Shown here: positions 5,239 to 6,411 of the stretch, in pieces
How the letters are laid out: each line of letters starts with the position of its first letter
How positions within the stretch are numbered: the first letter of the stretch is position 1
Assembly: GCA_031254905.1 (NCBI GenBank)
Contig: JAIRTN010000057.1
Location: 1-6,411, forward strand
Length of the DNA: 6,411 nt
DNA from: Coriobacteriales bacterium
GTDB lineage: Bacteria; Actinomycetota; Coriobacteriia; Coriobacteriales; UBA8131
Direction: 5' to 3'
The notes under the pieces: generated by a model
What the model was told of the DNA's origin: nothing
The model's database searches: none
The model's input: the letters and a program-made list of their open reading frames with translations, nothing else
Made by a program: the position numbers and the translations under genes

Positions 5239-6411
5239 TCAGTCAAGCGCGTATGCGCAGGCAACAGCAATACAAAGCCGAGCGAGCCCCTCCAAATCTT
5301 CAATGGCCAACGACTCGTTATGTCCATGGACATCGGTCATGCCCGTACCGAGTACCAGCGGCCTCAAGCCTTTACCGGCAAAAACGTTGGCGTCCGAACC
5401 GCCACCGGAGACAACGGTGCGCGCATCCATGCCAAGCGCGCGGGCCTCATCAAGCACAAGTAGCACGAGAGGACTGTCCTCGGAAGCCTCAAAACCGGGG
5501 TACGCCTCCTCCCAATCGACCGCCACGCTCCCCGCGCCGCCGCTCCCCGCGCCGCTGGTGCCGTGGCTGCCCTCCGCGCCAGCGCCGCCGGTGCCACCCG
5601 CCGCAGCGCCCGAGCCGCGGGCTCCCTCAACAACCCCCTCAATAGCCGCGGTCAACTGCGCCTTCACCTCGCTCGCTCGCCGCTCGTCCATCGCGCGAAA
5701 CTCGCCGCGCACAACGCAAGTCTCCGGCACAACATTGAACGCGCTACCACCGGATATAGTGCCAACATTCGCTGTGGTATAGGCGTCGAGCCGCCCAAGC
5801 TGCATGGCACACACGGCCTTCGACGCCAACTCAATCGCAGAAAGCCCCTTCTCAGGCTCCATACCCGCGTGCGCGGCCCTGCCAAAAAACGTCGCCGTAA
5901 ACAGATAGTGGCAAGGCGCGCCGATAACAACCACGCCCGGCTTGCCACTCGCGTCAAGAACAAGGCAATGCTCGCCGCGAAACACGCTCCCATCCATGGC
6001 CCGCGCACCGCGCAGCCCAATCTCCTCACCCACCGAGAGCAGCACGCCTATCTCAGGATGAGGCATGTCGCCCTCGGCAAGCGTGCGCACCAACTCAAGA
6101 ATGGCGGCGATACCACACTTGTCGTCCCCACCCAAAACGGTTGGGCCCGCAGAGGTAATAATGCCATCGGTAATGATTGGCTCGATGCCCTCGCCGGGAG
6201 TAACGGTGTCCATGTGCGCGGAGAAGTACAGGCGCCCCGGGGATTGTTCCCGCCCCTCATTCGCCCCGTACTGCTCCCCATTATTCCTTTTCCGCCCCGG
6301 CAAAACCGCAATCAAATTACCGGTATCCGAACCGGTATCCACGGCGGTCCCATCGACGCTCACCGTGCATCCTGCCTGCTCAAGAGCCTGCCTGCAATAC
6401 GCGGCGACACC
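5239..6411 (-). CDS. M20 family zinc peptidase, peptidase T-like (partial, N-terminus off the right edge)
   Basis: Cytosolic di-zinc exopeptidase that would trim small peptides, related to the PepT-like M20 group. The frame is open from 6411, giving 390 visible residues before TGA 5241-5239. A GTG at 6363-6361 is in frame but is not the likely start, because family-like sequence continues upstream of it. Counting from the first visible codon, all metal and catalytic residues are present: AHMD (65-68, His66 ligand), GGDDK (94-98), Glu129/Glu130 (general base and ligand), LDASG (152-156, Asp153) and VHGHNE (361-366, His362). The lid/dimerisation domain spans about 163-260. A Gly/Ala/Ser-rich insertion at about 264-304 is not typical of the family, and a smaller polar one lies at about 39-60. 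No signal peptide can be judged. Dipeptidase or aminoacylase activity is also possible within M20. Confidence 0.92.
   Translation of the reverse strand, partial: GVAAYCRQALEQAGCTVSVDGTAVDTGSDTGNLIAVLPGRKRNNGEQYGANEGREQSPGRLYFSAHMDTVTPGEGIEPIITDGIITSAGPTVLGGDDKCGIAAILELVRTLAEGDMPHPEIGVLLSVGEEIGLRGARAMDGSVFRGEHCLVLDASGKPGVVVIGAPCHYLFTATFFGRAAHAGMEPEKGLSAIELASKAVCAMQLGRLDAYTTANVGTISGGSAFNVVPETCVVRGEFRAMDERRASEVKAQLTAAIEGVVEGARGSGAAAGGTGGAGAEGSHGTSGAGSGGAGSVAVDWEEAYPGFEASEDSPLVLLVLDEARALGMDARTVVSGGGSDANVFAGKGLRPLVLGTGMTDVHGHNESLAIEDLEGLARLCIAVACAYALD
5526..5555. repeat. Perfect 15-bp tandem repeat, two copies, inside the M20 peptidase gene
   Basis: CGCTCCCCGCGCCGC at 5526-5540 is repeated exactly at 5541-5555. 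The unit is a multiple of three, so each copy adds five Gly/Ala/Ser residues without breaking the frame. It lies within the low-complexity insertion (about 5500-5622), a likely site of slippage and of length differences between strains. Confidence 0.9.

Noticed and set aside
6361..6363. GTG as the start of the M20 peptidase
   Set aside because: The frame remains open to the edge with sequence resembling the N-terminal part of PepT-like proteins, and no ribosome site precedes the GTG, so the real start is outside the window.

Overview
The window looks like chromosomal DNA of a GC-rich, anaerobic Gram-positive actinobacterium, most likely a gut-type Coriobacteriia member (Eggerthellaceae-like). 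The basis is a Tat-exported flavoprotein of the fumarate-reductase superfamily, a type greatly expanded in that group, next to a LytTR/GHKL two-component pair with strong G/C third-position bias. The taxonomic call is inference from gene types, not from a marker gene.

Layout, left to right. (1) Positions 1-430, minus strand: the first 143 codons of a SipW/S26B-type signal peptidase I, cut by the left edge just after its catalytic SGSMEP motif. Its N-terminal tail is Pro/Thr/Gln-rich, and the opposite strand there is a long G-run tract. (2) Positions 431-752: a 322-bp divergent intergenic region with short repeats, two homopolymer tracts, a -10-like element and an inverted repeat. (3) Positions 753-2390, plus strand: a Tat lipoprotein FAD oxidoreductase of unknown substrate. 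(4) Positions 2391-2590: a convergent intergenic region with a strong 13-bp hairpin that probably terminates the oxidoreductase transcript. (5) Positions 2591-4429 and 4426-5160, minus strand: a 7TM sensor histidine kinase and its LytTR response regulator, regulator first, overlapping by 4 bp. (6) Positions 5239-6411, minus strand: an M20 zinc peptidase of the peptidase T-like group, missing its N-terminus at the right edge, with a Gly/Ala/Ser-rich insertion carrying a perfect 15-bp tandem repeat.

How they may work together: the regulator and kinase form one operon that senses something at the cell surface. The oxidoreductase would reduce or dehydrogenate a small molecule outside the membrane, using electrons from a partner not encoded here. 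The two units converge, and the oxidoreductase's upstream region has a direct repeat with roughly LytTR-like geometry, so control of the oxidoreductase by this system is possible but unproven. The peptidase and signal peptidase have no evident link to it. I see no clearly new multi-gene system. The most interesting items are the oxidoreductase lacking the usual fumarate-reductase catalytic residues, the structured intergenic region in front of it, and the repeat-expanded low-complexity segments in the two edge genes. No RNA genes, CRISPR array or mobile element was seen.
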